This document shows positions 47,433 through 56,726 of a stretch of DNA of 64,000 nucleotides, piece by piece. The stretch comes from Acidocella facilis ATCC 35904 (GTDB lineage: Bacteria; Pseudomonadota; Alphaproteobacteria; Acetobacterales; Acetobacteraceae), in NCBI RefSeq assembly GCF_000687875.1, contig NZ_JHYG01000001.1, forward strand, positions 310,001 to 374,000, given 5' to 3'. Under the pieces are notes generated by a model. It worked only from the letters and a program-made list of their open reading frames with translations, searched no databases and was not told the origin of the DNA. Position numbers and translations under genes: made by a program. Numbering within the stretch: position 1 is the stretch's first letter; each line of letters starts with the position of its first letter.

Positions 47433-48259
47433 GCGAGCTTGCGATGCGCGAGCACGGGCATGTTGGCGCGGGTGCGCGCGGTCAGCTCACGGTCGATCCG
47501 CGCGCTGGCAAAGCCCAGCCCGTCGGAGGCTTTGGCGACGACATGCCCCCAGGGATCGATGATCATCGAGTGGCCATAAGTATAACGCGCCTCGCCACCG
47601 GCATCGTGATGCACGCCGGTACAGGCGGCGGCGACGACCCAGCATTGGGTCTCGATCGCCCGGGCGCGCAGCAGCACCTCCCAATGGTCCTTGCCGGTCT
47701 GCAAGGTGAAGGCGGCGGGCAGCAGGATGATTTCCGCCCCCTGGCGGCGCAGCGCCAGGAACAATTCGGCAAAGCGCAGATCATAGCAGATCGCGACGCC
47801 GATCCTCACACCCTGCATCTCGAAGGTGACGACCTCCTCGCCGGCGCCGTAGGTGGCGCTCTCCCGGTAGCCCTCGCCATTCGGGGTGACGATGTCGAAC
47901 AGATGGATCTTGCGGTAGCGGGCCAGCTCCTCGCCTTGGGGGTTGAACACCAGCGAGGTGTTGAAAAGCTTTTCCCCGGCCAACTCGCCGATCGAGCCGC
48001 CATGCACATGGATGTTGTTCTCCACCGCCATGGCCCGCAGGAATTCATAAGCCTCGCCCCCCTGCCCGCCTGGGGCCGGGAGCGGCTCGGCAGCGGCGAA
48101 TTTCTGCGCCCGGTCGCCGCCCAGGCAGGTCCAGATCTCCGGCAGCACCACCAGATCCGGCTGCTCCGCCGCCATTGCCGCCTCGATCAAGGCGCGGGCC
48201 TGGGCGATGTTCTGCGCCTTATCCGCCTGCGGCGACATTTGAATGACGGCTATGCGCAT
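47429..48259 (-). CDS. Carbon-nitrogen hydrolase (Nit1/deaminated glutathione amidase-like)
   Basis: The ATG at 48259 (AGGA about 9 nt upstream) gives 276 residues. The nitrilase-superfamily triad is visible: Glu in LVVLPEIW near residue 46, Lys in [10 protein letters not shown] near 113, and Cys in [13 protein letters not shown] near 150. The HGGS and TVGYRES-like context ([10 protein letters not shown]) fits the Nit1 branch, which repairs deaminated glutathione; other omega-amidase roles are possible. It overlaps nadK by 4 bases. Confidence 0.85.
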   Translation of the reverse strand: MRIAVIQMSPQADKAQNIAQARALIEAAMAAEQPDLVVLPEIWTCLGGDRAQKFAAAEPLPAPGGQGGEAYEFLRAMAVENNIHVHGGSIGELAGEKLFNTSLVFNPQGEELARYRKIHLFDIVTPNGEGYRESATYGAGEEVVTFEMQGVRIGVAICYDLRFAELFLALRRQGAEIILLPAAFTLQTGKDHWEVLLRARAIETQCWVVAAACTGVHHDAGGEARYTYGHSMIIDPWGHVVAKASDGLGFASARIDRELTARTRANMPVLAHRKLA

Positions 48260-48328
48260 GCCAGAGTCCTTTTTGGTCACGAGGGTCATGTTCGCCAGTT
48301 CCGCCGCAATTTCAAGTGCGCGCCAGGT

Positions 48329-49966
48329 TCAGGGCGCCGTGTAGAGGCTCACCCCATCCACCTGCCGCGCTGGCCAGCCCCAGCCGGCAATGCCGGCCGC
48401 CAGCCGTGGATCGGTGCCGGGCACAACGATGACATCCTGCACGCCGCTGGCCAGGGCGTAGGCTTTCAGATCATCCAGCGTGTCCGGGCCAATGCTGCCG
48501 AAAAACAGCTTCATCAGCACCGTGCCCTGCTGCACCCGGGCGGGCGGGAACACCAGATAGCCGCCGATCTGGGAAAAGCTGAAACCGCTGGTGGTCTGCC
48601 AGTACATTGACGGGCTGAAGATCCCCCAGGGCAGGATCAGCACCCGCCGGTCCGGGCCAAGCGCCTTGGCGATTTCAGCCTTGGTGAAGAAAGGCTGGGC
48701 GGGGATCGCCTCCACCGGCGCCGGGGCAGGCCATAGGCAGGCCACCGCCAGCGCCGCCGCCAGCCAGCGCCCACGTGTGGGGGCGTGAGCCAGCCAGAGC
48801 GAGGCGAAGATGCCCGCCAGCAGAAACACATAAATCATCAGCCGCGCCGGCAGCGCATTGCCGATCAACGGCAGCTTCGTCATCAGCAGCCAGGGCAGAG
48901 GCAGGCCGGTCGGCCGCCCGGCCACCACCAGCCCCGGCCCCAGCGCGGCCAGCAGCACGCCCAGAAACAGCAGCCCCGCGAAGCGATGCGCCCCGCGCAG
49001 ATACCGCCAGAGCATGAAGATCAGCGGCAGGCCGAGATAGGCGCCGATCTCCCCGGAATAGCCGGCGAAATGCCGGCTGACCGGCGCAAACAGCGCCCCC
49101 CCGAGCCAGGTGGAGGGGGTGGGGATGAAAAAATTCAGCGGATCGGCGACGACGTAAAAGGGCCAGAGCGGCGGCAGCTTCATGTCGTGCGGGCGGGTGA
49201 ACATCGCCAGAAGCAAGGGCGAGACCAGCAGCAGCACCACAGGGGCCGCCAACGCGATATCGGCTGCCAGCACGCGCAGGCGCGGCCGCAAGCCCGGCAG
49301 CGTCAGCCAGGCCAGGGCCCAGCCATAGGCACTGATGACGATGCAGGTGGCGAACAGCTCCAGCGAAACCCCGGCCTGGGCCGCCAGCAGCACGGCCAGC
49401 AGCGCCACCGTCCAGCCCCGCCCCAAACCGCCATCCAGGCGCTTGCACCCGACCAGCGCCAGCAGCGGCAGCAGCAGGCACCATTCCAGATTCAGATGCT
49501 GGTTCATATGCGCGGCGGCGAAGCTGGAGAACCCGAAGATCCAGCCGCCGAGCAAGGCCGGCCCAGGCCTGCGGCAGAGATACAGGCACAGCGCATAAGC
49601 GCTCAGCGCCGCGCTCACCGGAGCGGCCAACATCAGCGCGTTATAGGCGCCAAGCGGCCCCAGTGTCGCGGTCAGCGGATAGCCTAGCAGCGCCAGCAGC
49701 GGCACGCTCGTTGTCCAGCCGAGATTGAGCCCGCCCGGCTGCCAGAGCAGATGGGTATAAAGCGGATCGAGATGATGGCTCAGCGCGTAAGGCCACCAAG
49801 CCAGGAACCAGGTATAGATGAACGGATCGGTGCCGGTGCCGAGCAGCGCGCGGCGCAGATCCGTGCCGTGCCAGGAGATGATCAGCGCGCTGGCGAGATA
49901 GGCGGCCAGAGCCAGGGCGTGCCAAGCCCAGCGCGTCCGCCCCCTGCCCTCGCCGATGGTCCTCAG
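48329..49966 (-). CDS. Polytopic GT-C-like membrane protein, unusual start
   Basis: The frame is open from just after the era stop codon (49973) to 48329. Conserved-looking text runs through the whole of it: DPFIYTWFLAWWPYALSHHLD, LLWQPGGLNLGW, then about eleven membrane segments and a C-terminal periplasmic-type domain. The first GTG (49705) would remove some 90 residues, including these motifs. No ATG, GTG or TTG occurs upstream in frame. CTG at 49966, 4 nt after GAGG, is the best start candidate, giving 545 residues. The topology and DPFIY...W motifs resemble GT-C glycosyltransferases or YfhO-like proteins. Substrate is unknown. It follows era by 6 nt. Confidence 0.6.
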   Translation of the reverse strand: MRTIGEGRGRTRWAWHALALAAYLASALIISWHGTDLRRALLGTGTDPFIYTWFLAWWPYALSHHLDPLYTHLLWQPGGLNLGWTTSVPLLALLGYPLTATLGPLGAYNALMLAAPVSAALSAYALCLYLCRRPGPALLGGWIFGFSSFAAAHMNQHLNLEWCLLLPLLALVGCKRLDGGLGRGWTVALLAVLLAAQAGVSLELFATCIVISAYGWALAWLTLPGLRPRLRVLAADIALAAPVVLLLVSPLLLAMFTRPHDMKLPPLWPFYVVADPLNFFIPTPSTWLGGALFAPVSRHFAGYSGEIGAYLGLPLIFMLWRYLRGAHRFAGLLFLGVLLAALGPGLVVAGRPTGLPLPWLLMTKLPLIGNALPARLMIYVFLLAGIFASLWLAHAPTRGRWLAAALAVACLWPAPAPVEAIPAQPFFTKAEIAKALGPDRRVLILPWGIFSPSMYWQTTSGFSFSQIGGYLVFPPARVQQGTVLMKLFFGSIGPDTLDDLKAYALASGVQDVIVVPGTDPRLAAGIAGWGWPARQVDGVSLYTAP

Positions 49967-49972
49967 AACGCC

Positions 49973-50866
49973 TCAGCCACGCGGCAGATCCAGCCCGGCG
50001 GCGCGGATGCGCGCGGCTTCCTCGTCCCAGCCCGGCCGTTCGACCACGCGCAGGAACAGATCCACCTTCACCTCCATCAGCCGTTCCAGCTCCTGGCGCG
50101 CACGGCTGCCGATCTCCTTGATCCGGGTGCCCTTGGCGCCGATCAGGATCGCCTTATGCCCCTCGCGGGCGACATAGATCACCGCATCGATGCGGATCGA
50201 GCCGTTGCGCTGCTCCTTGAAGCTCTCAGTCTCCACCGTGGCGCCGTAGGGCACCTCGTCGCGGGTCTGCAGGAAAATCTGCTCGCGCACGATCTCGGCC
50301 GCGAGCTGGCGGTCCGGCAGGTCCGTCATCTCATCCTCGGGATAGAGATACGGGCTCTCTGGCATCTGCGCCACGCAATAATCCAATAGCGCCTCGATGC
50401 CATCGCCGCTCTGCGCGGAGATCATGAAGACCTCCTCGAACTTCGCCATCGCCGCCGCCGCCTGCGCCATCGGCAGCAACTCCTGGCGGTCGATCAGATC
50501 GATCTTGTTGAGCACCAGCGACAGGCGCGCGCCGGTCTCGGCCAGCTTGGCGGCGATGTCGCGCACGCCTTCGGTGAGGCCATGCTTGGCATCCACCAGC
50601 AGGAAGCGCAGATCCGCCTCGCCGGCGCCGTTCCAGGCGGCTTCCACCATCGCCTTGTCCAGCCGGCGCTTGGGCGCGAAAATGCCCGGCGTATCGACGA
50701 AGATCAGCTGCGTCTCGTCACGCACCAAGATGCCCAGCACCCGCGCCCGGGTGGTCTGCGCCTTCGGGCTGACGATGGACACCTTCGCCCCGGTCAGCCG
50801 GTTGAGAAGGGTGGATTTGCCGGCATTGGGGGCGCCGATGAGCGCGATGAAGCCGCATTTGGTCAT
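49973..50866 (-). CDS. era: GTPase Era
   Basis: The 297-residue ribosome-assembly GTPase binds 16S rRNA. G1 GAPNAGKS near residue 11, switch KAQTTRARVLG, G3 DTPG, and G4 NKIDL near 120 are present. The C-terminal KH domain has AILIGAKGTRIKEIGSRAR. It overlaps rnc by 4 bases in the lepB-rnc-era operon. Confidence 0.97.
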   Translation of the reverse strand: MTKCGFIALIGAPNAGKSTLLNRLTGAKVSIVSPKAQTTRARVLGILVRDETQLIFVDTPGIFAPKRRLDKAMVEAAWNGAGEADLRFLLVDAKHGLTEGVRDIAAKLAETGARLSLVLNKIDLIDRQELLPMAQAAAAMAKFEEVFMISAQSGDGIEALLDYCVAQMPESPYLYPEDEMTDLPDRQLAAEIVREQIFLQTRDEVPYGATVETESFKEQRNGSIRIDAVIYVAREGHKAILIGAKGTRIKEIGSRARQELERLMEVKVDLFLRVVERPGWDEEAARIRAAGLDLPRG

Positions 50867-51534
50867 TTTGGTAACTGTCCTAATAAAAGCCGCGCCGCCT
50901 CTTGTTCGGCGGCGCGCTTGGCGCCCGCTTGCGCGGTGGCGCTTTCAACGCCCACACTCACCCGTACCACGAAAAGCGGCGCGTGCGAGGGGCCGGATTG
51001 CTCCAGCGTTTCGTAAAGCGGCAAAATCTGGCCGCGCTTGAGCGCCCATTCCTGCAGCGCGGTCTTCGGGTCCTTTGGCGGGGCGGCCTGCGCCTCCACG
51101 ACATCTTCCAGCACGCGATGCACAAAGGCGCGCGCGGCTTCCAGCCCGGCATCGAGATAGAGCGCGCCGATCATCGCCTCCACCGCATCCGCCAGCACGT
51201 TCGGCTGGGTGCTCACCCCGCGCTTGGCCTCGCCCGGTGCCACATTGAGCATGGCGCCGACATTATGCGCCTCCGCCACCGCCGCCAGCGCCGGTTTGGA
51301 GACTAAAGCCGCCAGGCGCGGGCCGAGCTTGCCCTCCTGCTCATTGGGAAAGCGCTCGCTCAGCCATTCCGCGACGATCAGCCCCAGCACCCGGTCGCCG
51401 ATGAATTCCAGCCGCTCATTCGAGCCAACCCCCTTCGCCCCGGCGGCGGAGCGATGGGTCAGCGCCTCGCTCAGCAGCGCGGGCCGGGAGAACTCATGTC
51501 CCAGAAAGGCGGCGGCGATTTCCGTGCGGGTCAC
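50863..51534 (-). CDS. rnc: Ribonuclease III
   Basis: The 223-residue endonuclease cuts double-stranded RNA, including rRNA precursors. The signature NERLEFIGDRVLGLIVAEWL near residue 39 carries catalytic acidic residues. DAVEAMIGALYLD near 111 supplies the second set. A C-terminal double-stranded RNA-binding domain (PKTALQEWALKRGQILPLYE... and AKRAAEQEAARLLL) follows. It overlaps both lepB and era by 4 bases. Confidence 0.97.
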   Translation of the reverse strand: MTRTEIAAAFLGHEFSRPALLSEALTHRSAAGAKGVGSNERLEFIGDRVLGLIVAEWLSERFPNEQEGKLGPRLAALVSKPALAAVAEAHNVGAMLNVAPGEAKRGVSTQPNVLADAVEAMIGALYLDAGLEAARAFVHRVLEDVVEAQAAPPKDPKTALQEWALKRGQILPLYETLEQSGPSHAPLFVVRVSVGVESATAQAGAKRAAEQEAARLLLGQLPK

Positions 51535-52295
51535 TTGATGCCGTGCAGCATCCGGCCCCAGCGGATCTCAAACGGCCATTGCCAGATCTGCCAGAACGGG
51601 TGCCGCAAATCGATGGAGAAGAAAATGATCTCCGCCGGGCCGATGACATTCTCCACCGGCACATAGCCGACCGGCCCGTCCATGAAGCGCGAATCCTCGG
51701 AATTATCCCGGTTATCGCCCATCATGAAGAGATCGCCCGGCGGCACGGTATAGAGCGGGGTGTTATTGGGATCGACCCCGCCTTCATTCTCCGGCGCGTT
51801 GGTCACTTTCAGGATGGCATGGGTAACGCCGCCCGGCAGGGTTTCCTGGTAATCCTTGGTCACCACCGGCGCGCCCGAGGAGGTGTCGGTATAATCACCG
51901 ACAAAGGTCCGCGGCACCTCCTTGCCGTTGATATAGAGCTGCCCGGCGATCATCTGCACCGTATCGCCGGGCAGGCCGATCACGCGCTTGATGTAATCCT
52001 CATCCGGGGCGCCGGGCGGGCGGAACACCACCACGGTGCCGCGCTTGGGCATCCGCCCGAAGATCCGGCCCTTGAACCAGTCCGGCGCGAAGGGCAGCGA
52101 ATAATGCGAGTAGCCATAGGCGAATTTATCGACGACCAGATAGTCGCCGACCAGCAGCGTCGGCACCATCGAGCCGGAGGGGATGTAAAAAGGTTCGAAC
52201 AGGAAGGTGTGGATGCCCACCGCGATCAACCCGGCATAGACGACCGTTTTGATGAATTCGCCCAGACCGCCTGATTCTTTGCCGCGCCGTGCCAT
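51531..52295 (-). CDS. lepB: Signal peptidase I
   Basis: The ATG at 52295 (AAAGGG 5 nt upstream) gives 254 residues. One N-terminal membrane segment (FIKTVVYAGLIAVGIHTFLF) is followed by the nucleophile Ser in YIPSGSMVPTL and the general-base Lys in DYIKRVIGLPGDTV. The C-terminal GDNRDNSEDSRF box is conserved. The enzyme removes signal peptides on the periplasmic side. It heads the lepB-rnc-era operon and is divergent from the carboxypeptidase gene. Confidence 0.95.
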   Translation of the reverse strand: MARRGKESGGLGEFIKTVVYAGLIAVGIHTFLFEPFYIPSGSMVPTLLVGDYLVVDKFAYGYSHYSLPFAPDWFKGRIFGRMPKRGTVVVFRPPGAPDEDYIKRVIGLPGDTVQMIAGQLYINGKEVPRTFVGDYTDTSSGAPVVTKDYQETLPGGVTHAILKVTNAPENEGGVDPNNTPLYTVPPGDLFMMGDNRDNSEDSRFMDGPVGYVPVENVIGPAEIIFFSIDLRHPFWQIWQWPFEIRWGRMLHGIK

Positions 52296-52327
52296 GAAAC
52301 CCTTTTCCCGCAAGATTGGCGCTTCAA

Positions 52328-52347
52328 ACAAGCGGCAGGCCGCTTGT
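52328..52347. repeat. Short inverted repeat in the lepB/carboxypeptidase divergent region
   Basis: ACAAGCGGC and GCCGCTTGT form 9-base arms over a 2-nt loop, 32 nt from the lepB start. It might be an operator or leader stem; nothing else supports a role. Confidence 0.35.
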
Positions 52348-52466
52348 CAAGAAACGCCGGTCTGATGCGGCCCGGTTACAAGCCGTTAACGCGCGACGCC
52401 TTGCGCGGCGCGGCGGTTCGGGTGCAGACAGGCCCCGCCCCAATAAGCCTGGAGTGTGGATCGCCT

Positions 52467-53726
52467 ATGCTGAGACTGTCTGGCCTGTCATGTGCCACCC
52501 TTGCCATCGCTTTGGCCGCCGCCTCGCCGGTTCTGGCGAAGACGCAACATGCCGCCACGGCCGCCGATTCGGGCGCCAATGGCGATACCGGGAAGATCGG
52601 CGCCACCGCCGCGCCCACCGGCCCGGCGCCCACGCCCGACAGCCCGATCGCCGACAAGAACACCCCGCAGCCGCCGGCGCTGCCGGACATGACCTCCTAT
52701 GTGCTGATGGACGCCAAGACCGGCGCCATCATCGCCGAGGCCGCGCCGCATCTGCAGGTGCCCCCTGCCAGCCTGACCAAGCTGATGACCGCGCATCTGG
52801 TCTTTCAGGCCATCCATCATGGCAGCCTGAAGCTGGACCAGACCGTGCCGGTCTCGGTCGATGCCTGGCACCAGCAGGGCTCCACCATGTTCATCCAGCC
52901 CAGCTCCGTGGTGAATGTGGACCAGCTGCTGCATGGCCTCATCATCGTCTCCGGCAATGACGCCGCCACCGCGCTGGCCGAGGAGGTTGCCGGCTCCACC
53001 GGCGCCTTCGTGCAGATGATGAACGACACGGCCCGCAAGCTGGACATGACCGACACCAACTACACCAACCCGACCGGCCTGCCCGACCCGGCGCTGCGCA
53101 CCTCCTCCATGGATGTCGCCAAGCTGTCGCGCGCGATTCTCCAGGATGAGCCGGAGATCCTCGATATCTCCAAGGAGCAGAGCTACACCTATGGCGGCAT
53201 CACCCAGCGCAGCTGGAACCCGGTGCTGTTCAAGGACCCCACGGTGGACGGGCTGAAGACCGGCCTGACCCGCGAGGCCGGCCATTGCATCGATGCCACC
53301 GCCAAGCGCGGCGATATGAGGTTCATCGCCGTCGTCACCGGTGGCCCCACCTGGGGTGAGAGCACCGCGGCGGTGGAGAGCCTGCTGGATTATGGCCAGC
53401 GCTTCTTCACCGACATGCAGATCGCCAGCGCCAACCAGCCGATCGACACGCTGAAGAGCGAGGCTTTGAATAGCGGCCAGGTCGCTGTCGGCACGGCGCA
53501 GGATCTCGTGCTGACGGTGCCGGTGGACGCGCAGAAGGCGATCACCCACGCCATCACCTACACCGCCGACCTGACGCCCGGCGTGAAGAAAGGCGAGACG
53601 CTGGGTACGGTGACGTACAGCGCCAATGGCAAGGAACTGGCGAGCGCGCCGGTGATCGCCCTGGCGGATTCGCCGCCGGCGAGCTTCATCACCAAACTGA
53701 AAAACAAGATACGGAAAATGCTATGA
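52467..53726 (+). CDS. D-alanyl-D-alanine carboxypeptidase (PBP5/6 type)
   Basis: The ATG at 52467 gives 419 residues with a signal peptide ending near ASPVLA-KT. A Pro/Ala-rich linker (to about residue 70) precedes the penicillin-binding domain. The three catalytic motifs are present: SLTK in PPASLTKLM near residue 102, SGN in VSGNDAATA near 161, and KTG in DGLKTGLT near 267. A C-terminal beta domain and a basic amphipathic tail (FITKLKNKIRKML) resemble the membrane anchor of PBP5. It trims peptidoglycan pentapeptides. The stop overlaps the DUF3297 gene by 4 bases. Confidence 0.92.
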   Translation: MLRLSGLSCATLAIALAAASPVLAKTQHAATAADSGANGDTGKIGATAAPTGPAPTPDSPIADKNTPQPPALPDMTSYVLMDAKTGAIIAEAAPHLQVPPASLTKLMTAHLVFQAIHHGSLKLDQTVPVSVDAWHQQGSTMFIQPSSVVNVDQLLHGLIIVSGNDAATALAEEVAGSTGAFVQMMNDTARKLDMTDTNYTNPTGLPDPALRTSSMDVAKLSRAILQDEPEILDISKEQSYTYGGITQRSWNPVLFKDPTVDGLKTGLTREAGHCIDATAKRGDMRFIAVVTGGPTWGESTAAVESLLDYGQRFFTDMQIASANQPIDTLKSEALNSGQVAVGTAQDLVLTVPVDAQKAITHAITYTADLTPGVKKGETLGTVTYSANGKELASAPVIALADSPPASFITKLKNKIRKML

Positions 53727-53977
53727 CCGACTCCCCGCCCGACCGCCTGAGCATCGATCAGGACAGCAAATTCTTCAATGAGGCGATTCTGGAGCGCGGC
53801 ATCGGCATTCGCTTCAATGGCGTCGAGAAGAATAATGTCGAGGAATATTGCATCTCCGAGGGCTGGGTGCGGGTTGCCGCCGGCAAGGCGGTGGACCGCA
53901 AGGGCAAGCCGCTGACGGTGAAGCTGAAAGGCAGCGTGGAGGCGTATTTCCGCGAAGAGCCCAAGGCGGAAGGTTAA
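53723..53977 (+). CDS. DUF3297 family protein
   Basis: This 84-residue acidic small protein contains PPDRLSIDQDSKFFNEAIL, GIGIRFNGVEKNNVEEYCISEGWV and GKPLTVKLKGSVEAYF, matching DUF3297, a conserved family without known function. No membrane segment or signal is seen. Its start overlaps the carboxypeptidase stop (ATGA), so the two are co-translated. The stop codon adjoins a family 1 repeat. Confidence 0.85.
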   Translation: MTDSPPDRLSIDQDSKFFNEAILERGIGIRFNGVEKNNVEEYCISEGWVRVAAGKAVDRKGKPLTVKLKGSVEAYFREEPKAEG

Positions 53978-54110
53978 AAAGTTTTTTGGTGCCGCTTTTT
54001 TACAAAAAAGCGGCGAAGAACGTTCGGGGCTTTGGCAAACACGTGCCAAAGCCCCGAACGTTTCGTGGCCCTTTTTGAAAAAAGGGCCACACCCCAAAAA
54101 CTTTTGCTCT
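53975..54110. repeat. Family 1 hairpin element, copy G (full three-hairpin version)
   Basis: The element starts TAAAAAGTTTTTTGG at the DUF3297 stop. It has three stems: GCCGCTTTTTT / AAAAAAGCGGC (53991-54014), a perfect 19-base inverted repeat AACGTTCGGGGCTTTGGCA (54019-54037 / 54044-54062, 6-nt loop), and GTGGCCCTTTTT / AAAAAAGGGCCAC (54065-54090). It ends CCCCAAAAACTTTTGC just before the oxyR stop. It lies between convergent genes and is the clearest copy of the family. Confidence 0.8.
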
Positions 54111-55019
54111 CTAAATACAAGCCTCGGCGATGACCGGGGCCAAGGCGCGATATTCCGGCGCGCGCGGGCTGCCTTCCCGCCAGGCCAGCGCCAGGCTGCG
54201 CCACCCGCTGCCGCCTTCCAATTTGCGCAGCTCCACCCCGGTGCCTTTGGCCAGCCCCGCCCGCACCGCCAGCTCCGGCACCAAGGTCACCCCCAGGCCG
54301 CCCGCCACCATCTGAATCAACGTATGCAGTGACGTCGCCGCGAAGCGCTGCTGCTCGCGCTCGCGCCCCAGCCCGGTGCCGCACACCGCCAGCATCTGGT
54401 CGCGCAGGCAATGCCCATCCTCCAGCAGCAGAAATTGCTCCGCCGCCAGGTCCGCCGGGGTGAGCGAAGCCCGCGCCGCCAGCACATGGCCGGGCGGCAG
54501 CGCCACCAGGAACTCATCGCGCGCCAACATCAGCGTCTCCGCGCCCGCGCAAGCACAAGGCTCGGCCAGGATCAACAGATCCAGCATCCCGGCATCTAGC
54601 TGCTCCAGCAACCGCTCGGTCTGATCCTCGCGCAGGAACAGCTTCAGCGCCTGGTAGCGCTCGCGCAGCTGCGGCATCAGCCGGGGCAGCAGAAACGGCC
54701 CGACGGTCGGAATCACCCCCAGCCGCAACGGGCCGGACATCGGGGCCCGCGCCGCATCCGCCGTCTCCGCCACCGTCGCCAGCGCGGCCAGGGCCGCCCG
54801 CGCCTTCTCCACCAGCTCCAGCCCCAGCGGGGTGAAAACCGGATGCTTGGATGCGGAACGATCAAGGATCGAGGCACCGAGCGAACGCTCCAGCGCCAGG
54901 ATGCCGGCGGAGAGGGTGGATTGCGAGACCGCGCAGGCCGAGGCCGCGCGGCCGAAATGCCCTGTCTCCGCCAGCATCACCAGATAGCGCAGCTGCTGCG
55001 GGCTCGGCAGATAGGCCAT
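54111..55019 (-). CDS. oxyR: Hydrogen peroxide-sensing LysR-type regulator OxyR
   Basis: The 302-residue LysR-family activator has an N-terminal helix-turn-helix (HFGRAASACAVSQSTLSAGILALE near residues 17-40). The peroxide-sensing Cys pair lies in GHCLRDQMLAVC, nine residues apart exactly as in E. coli OxyR. It follows ahpF by 7 nt on the same strand, so the ahpC-ahpF-oxyR order suggests it regulates its own operon. Confidence 0.92.
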   Translation of the reverse strand: MAYLPSPQQLRYLVMLAETGHFGRAASACAVSQSTLSAGILALERSLGASILDRSASKHPVFTPLGLELVEKARAALAALATVAETADAARAPMSGPLRLGVIPTVGPFLLPRLMPQLRERYQALKLFLREDQTERLLEQLDAGMLDLLILAEPCACAGAETLMLARDEFLVALPPGHVLAARASLTPADLAAEQFLLLEDGHCLRDQMLAVCGTGLGREREQQRFAATSLHTLIQMVAGGLGVTLVPELAVRAGLAKGTGVELRKLEGGSGWRSLALAWREGSPRAPEYRALAPVIAEACI

Positions 55020-55026
55020 GGCGGCT

Positions 55027-56607
55027 TTATTCGGCCGCCACCGCCACCTCAGGCGCCAGACGGATCAAATAATCGAACGCGGACAAAGCCGCCTTCGCCC
55101 CTTCCCCGGCGGCGATGATGATCTGCTTATAGGGCACGATGGTCGCGTCCCCAGCCGCGAAAACCCCGGCCAGCGAGGTCTCGCCGCGCACATCGATCTC
55201 GATCTCACCGCGCGATGTCAGCGCCAGCGCGCCCTTCAGCCATTCCGTGTTCGGCACCAGCCCAATCTGCACGAAGATGCCGTCCAGCGCCAGCCGATGC
55301 ACCTCGCCGCTCTTGCGATCCTCATAGGACAGGCCAACAACCTTCTCGCCATCGCCATGCACTTCCGTGGTCTTGGCGGAGGTGATGATGCTGGCATTCG
55401 GCAGGCTCTTCAGCTTCGCCTGCAGCACCGCATCTGCACGCAACTGGCCATCGAACTCGATCAGCGTGACATGGCTGACCAGCCCGGCCAGATCGATCGC
55501 CGCTTCCACCCCAGAATTACCACCGCCGATCACCGCGACGCGCTTGCCCTTGAACAACGGACCATCGCAATGCGGGCAATAAGCCACACCCTTGTTGCGG
55601 TATTCCGCCTCGCCGGGCACGTTCATCGTGCGCCAGCGCGCGCCGGGGGCGAGCACCAGAGATTTCGATTTCACCGAGGCGCCGCTTGCGAGTTTCACCT
55701 CGAACAGGCCGCCTTTATGCGCCGGCGGGACAATCGCGGAGGCAAGCTGCCCCTTCATGATGTCCACCTCATAATCGCGGGTATGCTGCTCAAGTGCTGC
55801 CGCCAGTTTCGGGCCTTCGGTGTGCGGCACGGAGATGAAATTCTCAATTGCCATCGTATCCAGCACCTGGCCGCCGAAGCGCTCCGCCAGCAGGCCAGTG
55901 CGAATCCCCTTGCGCGCCGCATAGATCGCCGCCGCCGCGCCGGCCGGGCCGGCACCCACCACCAACACCTCAAACGCCGCCTTGGCGGAGAGATTGGCCG
56001 CCTCGCGCGCCACCGCCCCGCTATCCAGCTTGGCGATGATCTGCTCGATCTCCATGCGGCCCTGCCCGAAGGCTTCGCCATTCAGCTTGATCGTCGGCAC
56101 CGCCATCACCTTCTCGGCCTTCACCTCATCCTGGAAGGCCGCGCCATCGACCGCGACATGGGTGATGCCGGGGTTGAGGGTGGCGAGTAGATTCATCGCC
56201 TGCACCACATCCGGGCAGTTCTGGCACGATTGCGAGAAATAGGTGGTGAAATGAAACTCGCCCGGCAGCTCCTTGATCTGCGCGATCACTTCCGGCGCGA
56301 TCTTCGGCGGGTACCCGCCGGTCTGCAGCAGGGCCAGCACGAGCGAGGTGAATTCATGGCCCATCGGCAGGCCGGCGAAGCGCACGCCGCGCGCCGCACC
56401 CGCTTTGCGGATTTCGAAGGAGGGCACGCGCGCATCGGCGCCATCCAGCTTCAGCGTGATCTTCTCGCTCTGCGCGGAGATATCCTCCAGCAGGCCGCGC
56501 ATTTCCTTTGACAGCGCGCCGTCATCGAGCGACGCCACCAGTTCGATCGGCTCCGGCATCCGGGCGAGATAGGTCTTCAACTGGCCTTTGAGGCTGTCGT
56601 CCAACAT
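55027..56607 (-). CDS. ahpF: Alkyl hydroperoxide reductase subunit F
   Basis: The ATG at 56607 (GGAG 6 nt upstream) gives 526 residues, the family length. The N-terminal double thioredoxin-fold domain has [11 protein letters not shown] near residue 127. The FAD domain has [19 protein letters not shown] near 213, and the redox-active CPHCDG lies near 343. NADPH/NADH motif [11 protein letters not shown] and the final [18 protein letters not shown] follow. It reduces AhpC with NADH. It sits 119 nt after ahpC. Confidence 0.97.
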   Translation of the reverse strand: MLDDSLKGQLKTYLARMPEPIELVASLDDGALSKEMRGLLEDISAQSEKITLKLDGADARVPSFEIRKAGAARGVRFAGLPMGHEFTSLVLALLQTGGYPPKIAPEVIAQIKELPGEFHFTTYFSQSCQNCPDVVQAMNLLATLNPGITHVAVDGAAFQDEVKAEKVMAVPTIKLNGEAFGQGRMEIEQIIAKLDSGAVAREAANLSAKAAFEVLVVGAGPAGAAAAIYAARKGIRTGLLAERFGGQVLDTMAIENFISVPHTEGPKLAAALEQHTRDYEVDIMKGQLASAIVPPAHKGGLFEVKLASGASVKSKSLVLAPGARWRTMNVPGEAEYRNKGVAYCPHCDGPLFKGKRVAVIGGGNSGVEAAIDLAGLVSHVTLIEFDGQLRADAVLQAKLKSLPNASIITSAKTTEVHGDGEKVVGLSYEDRKSGEVHRLALDGIFVQIGLVPNTEWLKGALALTSRGEIEIDVRGETSLAGVFAAGDATIVPYKQIIIAAGEGAKAALSAFDYLIRLAPEVAVAAE

Positions 56608-56726
56608 GGGGTGCTCCATTGCTTCGAGACTAAAGGCGCGTGGGCCGGGATCATCCGCACAGCCGCGCGTCGCCTGAATAATTTTTGGGTGCCCCCGCCG
56701 GAAGCCCGGCGGGGGCGGGTCAACAA

